This document shows, piece after piece, positions 61,506 through 64,000 of a stretch of 64,000 bases of DNA. Made by a program: the position numbers and the translations under genes. The notes below the pieces were generated by a model, which saw only the letters and a list, made by a program, of their open reading frames with translations, made no database searches and was not told the DNA's origin. The stretch lies in assembly GCA_021108415.1 (NCBI GenBank), contig JAIOQX010000002.1, positions 372,001 through 436,000 on the forward strand, written 5' to 3'. Positions within the stretch are counted from its first letter, which is position 1. Every line of letters begins with the position of its first letter. Source of the DNA: Acholeplasmataceae bacterium. Its GTDB lineage: Bacteria; Bacillota_I; Bacilli_A; Acholeplasmatales; Acholeplasmataceae.

Positions 61506-63434
61506 ATGAGAAAAAAAATACTTTTAATTTTTACATTACTTTTAATTTTTACGGTATCTCTATCACTAGATAGTTATACATACACTGATGATGATTTGGT
61601 CTATACATGGGAAGATACAACTATCACAGTTAATGGACTCACGCTTGATATAGACTCATCCACTCAGATATGGCAATTAAGCGGTACAATGACAAGCACA
61701 CAAGCAATGATGTCATTTACTCAAAGTTTATATACTGCAAATGATGAATCATCAAGCTTGTCTGATGTTGAGGATTATATTATACAATATAAAAATATTA
61801 CATCTGTATCAATGGATGCAGATGTAATAAAATTAACATATAATTCAAATACAAATGCTGTAAACGGGTATGCATCACAAACTATATATCAAGATGAAGT
61901 GCTTAATGATAATTATGTTGTAATGAATAGCGACATGACACCAAGCAATCCAGTTATAAATACATATGGAGCAGTTGGGGATGTGATTGATATATCTTTT
62001 TATATGAATATCTATGATTATGATACACATACAATCAATGATGTAAATATATTTGATACAAATATGACAACCACTGTAGGATCTCTTGATATTACTATTA
62101 CAGAGTTTAATACAATCACTTTAAATGGCAACTCATCATCAAGTGAAGCATCTATTAATTTAACATCATATTTGACAGATTTAGACAGTAACAAAAATTA
62201 CTTAGTGAAATATGAATATGTAAGCGGAACTATGACCGACTCTGTAGGGCAAAAAATCCGACCAATTAAAATTAATGATATAAATACTCTTGTACTATCA
62301 GAGGCAAATATGACTACATTTGCAGCATATAGTACTCCAGTTATTACAGCTTTAACAATCGAGCCATATATCTCTGGAAATGTAAGTTATACAGATTTTG
62401 TGTACAAGATTTTGCTTGAAGAAATTGGAGCAGTTGAAGCGGTAGAAACTGTGGGCTATACTGTTTTTATTGATGATTATACATCTACTGGATCAGGGCT
62501 TACAATGTCTATATCTGATGGCAATAAAATCACAATTGATGGAACTACTACATCAGCTGATATTTTATGGGATTTAAGCGGACATCTAAATGATGCAGAT
62601 CCAGTTACTGCTTCTAATTATATATTAAGTTATGAATATGTAAGTGGTACGATTACATCAACAGATGATGCAGCATCAGTTTTTAATTTCTTATTTTTTA
62701 TTGATGATACCGAAAGTTATGATGCATCTTTATTTAATGCAACACAATATGATAATGATAAAAACTACCGAGTATCAGGTAGTGATTTCTTATCTTTAGC
62801 TGTTCAGTTAAGTGGTGCAATCAGTGAAACAATTACTTTTGATAATCTAGTATATACTTATACTCTTGTTGAAGCTACTGAAGAAGTTGACGCTACTGTT
62901 AATTATTACATCGATGCATCAATTGATAGTACAGTAGTAAGTACAGTTGGTGCATCTATTACAGCTCCAAGCATTCCAGTATTAGCAGATCATATTTTTA
63001 TAGGTTGGTATTTAGAGGATACTTTTACAACATTATATGATTTTAACAGTGATGTTGTAGGTTCTGCAGTATTTAATTTATATGCAAAATTTGTTGCAGA
63101 TACATCAGATGTATATACAATCTCATTTGATTCAAACGATGGATCGTTAATTGATGATCGACTTGTAATATCTGGGGAAGCTATCACAGCTCCAACAGCT
63201 CCAACTAGAACTGGTTATACCTTTAATGGTTGGTATAGTGATGAAGCACTTACGACTATCTATGATTTTGAAAGTTTAGTATCAGCTGATGCAACACTAT
63301 ATGCTAAATGGACTGCTTCTTCTATTAGTACACCAACAGCTCCATCTGATGGCTTTTCTATATATCAGATCATGTTTTTTGGAGTAGGCGTTGCAATTCT
63401 TAGTTATTTGATTTTTAAAGGCTCAAAAAAATGA
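61506..63434 (+). CDS. Candidate adsorption protein with repeat domains (copy 2)
   Basis: Identical in all 642 residues to 48565-50493. No variation has built up in the repeat domains, where receptor-binding proteins usually diverge first. Confidence 0.75.
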   Translation: MRKKILLIFTLLLIFTVSLSLDSYTYTDDDLVYTWEDTTITVNGLTLDIDSSTQIWQLSGTMTSTQAMMSFTQSLYTANDESSSLSDVEDYIIQYKNITSVSMDADVIKLTYNSNTNAVNGYASQTIYQDEVLNDNYVVMNSDMTPSNPVINTYGAVGDVIDISFYMNIYDYDTHTINDVNIFDTNMTTTVGSLDITITEFNTITLNGNSSSSEASINLTSYLTDLDSNKNYLVKYEYVSGTMTDSVGQKIRPIKINDINTLVLSEANMTTFAAYSTPVITALTIEPYISGNVSYTDFVYKILLEEIGAVEAVETVGYTVFIDDYTSTGSGLTMSISDGNKITIDGTTTSADILWDLSGHLNDADPVTASNYILSYEYVSGTITSTDDAASVFNFLFFIDDTESYDASLFNATQYDNDKNYRVSGSDFLSLAVQLSGAISETITFDNLVYTYTLVEATEEVDATVNYYIDASIDSTVVSTVGASITAPSIPVLADHIFIGWYLEDTFTTLYDFNSDVVGSAVFNLYAKFVADTSDVYTISFDSNDGSLIDDRLVISGEAITAPTAPTRTGYTFNGWYSDEALTTIYDFESLVSADATLYAKWTASSISTPTAPSDGFSIYQIMFFGVGVAILSYLIFKGSKK

Positions 63435-64000
63435 AAAAAATAACAGTGCTTATTTTAGCATTGTTAATGATATTTACGATGCAAATCACATCACATGCAG
63501 ATGCAATTAATATTGTTGGCCCTGGTGTGATTCATAAAGAAAAAAATCAAGCATTGACAATGACAGCTATACTTGGATTATATGAGTCAGATGTCATGAT
63601 ATTAGAGGATAATTATACTGGGTATGGGAACATACCTGGTATATACACTCTTACATTAAAACAAAATACAATAACCAAAGAAATAGAAATTCACGTATTA
63701 AATGATTGGGGAAATTTGCAAAACTCAACTGATGTAATATGTCTTACTGATTATAAAGATATACACATCGTAAATGATAGAATTTTGACACCTTATGAGA
63801 TTGTATATTATTTGCTCATGAGTACTGGATATTTTGAAAATACATCACAATTTTATTATGAATCATTAATAGATACATACAGTGGAGCAGTCAATGAAGA
63901 TGGAACTATTGATATTGGGATGTATGAGTTTTCATTTAAAGCAACATTTTTCACTGGATATGAAGCTACATATCACTCAGATATATATGTAATACAGGCT
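63431..64000 (+). CDS. Secreted, C-terminally anchored phage protein (copy 2, cut by window end)
   Basis: The first 190 codons match 50490-51203; the membrane anchor lies beyond the window. Confidence 0.7.
   Translation, partial: MKKITVLILALLMIFTMQITSHADAINIVGPGVIHKEKNQALTMTAILGLYESDVMILEDNYTGYGNIPGIYTLTLKQNTITKEIEIHVLNDWGNLQNSTDVICLTDYKDIHIVNDRILTPYEIVYYLLMSTGYFENTSQFYYESLIDTYSGAVNEDGTIDIGMYEFSFKATFFTGYEATYHSDIYVIQA

Larger units (their letters stand above)
57068..64000 (+). mobile_element. Inovirus-like prophage, copy 2 (cut off by window end)
   Basis: From 57068 the sequence repeats copy 1 at a constant offset of 12,941 bp up to the last base. All proteins encoded in both copies are identical, and the non-coding stretches compared by eye are too. 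Copy 2 should continue for about 6 kb beyond the window and end with the restored tRNA-Arg gene. Confidence 0.92.

Noticed and set aside
1-64000. Mycoplasma/Spiroplasma genetic code (TGA as Trp)
   Set aside because: TGA ends many full-length conserved genes (for example in ATGA overlaps), and conserved Trp positions use TGG.

Overview
The window is AT-rich, Gram-positive-type DNA in which TGA serves as an ordinary stop codon and TGG encodes Trp. The genes match a small wall-less Firmicutes relative: ftsY-ylxM-ffh, polA-mutM-coaE-dnaB-dnaI-thrS with a T-box, and rbgA-rnhB-topA. A member of the Acholeplasmataceae fits best. Mycoplasma and Spiroplasma are unlikely because they read TGA as Trp. 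The genus is an inference; no rRNA gene is present.

Host part, 1-44126. Positions 1-5732 (minus strand) hold a carbohydrate ABC importer with two permeases and two substrate-binding proteins. One of these is a 997-residue fusion protein. The promoter carries LacI-type operators. Next come an Mrp-type ATPase, PTS EIIA and enzyme I, membrane proteins, and an ABC-2 exporter. A long minus-strand housekeeping stretch follows: thrS, dnaI, dnaB, coaE, mutM, polA, ffh, ylxM, ftsY, tpx, topA, a Nudix hydrolase, rnhB, rbgA, lepB and an FtsK/SpoIIIE-type translocase. Positions 32812-42517 encode a type IV pilus or pseudopilus machine: PilO-like, a PilM-PilN fusion, prepilin peptidase, pilin, PilC, PilB, and three divergent minor pilin-like genes. 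A HAD phosphatase and a DJ-1/PfpI protein complete the host part.

Prophage part, 44127-64000. A 12,941-bp element is integrated in the 3' half of a tRNA-Arg(UCU) gene. It is followed directly by a second copy that the window cuts off, and every protein shared by the two copies is identical. The gene set is that of a filamentous (inovirus-like) phage: a short major coat protein with signal peptide and one membrane span, a terminator right after it, large secreted virion proteins with C-terminal anchors, a Zot/pI-type ATPase, a tyrosine integrase and a divergent Xre repressor switch. No HUH rolling-circle Rep is recognisable. Instead, TTTTGCAAAA iteron-like repeats stand before a small DnaB/DnaD-like protein and a winged-helix initiator-like protein. 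A hairpin-rich intergenic region lies before the coat gene.

The most noteworthy item is this tandem filamentous prophage of a wall-less bacterium, with plasmid-like replication genes and its own terminator for the tRNA gene it occupies. A type IV pilus locus, the usual receptor class for filamentous phages, lies within 12 kb, but a functional link is only a hypothesis.
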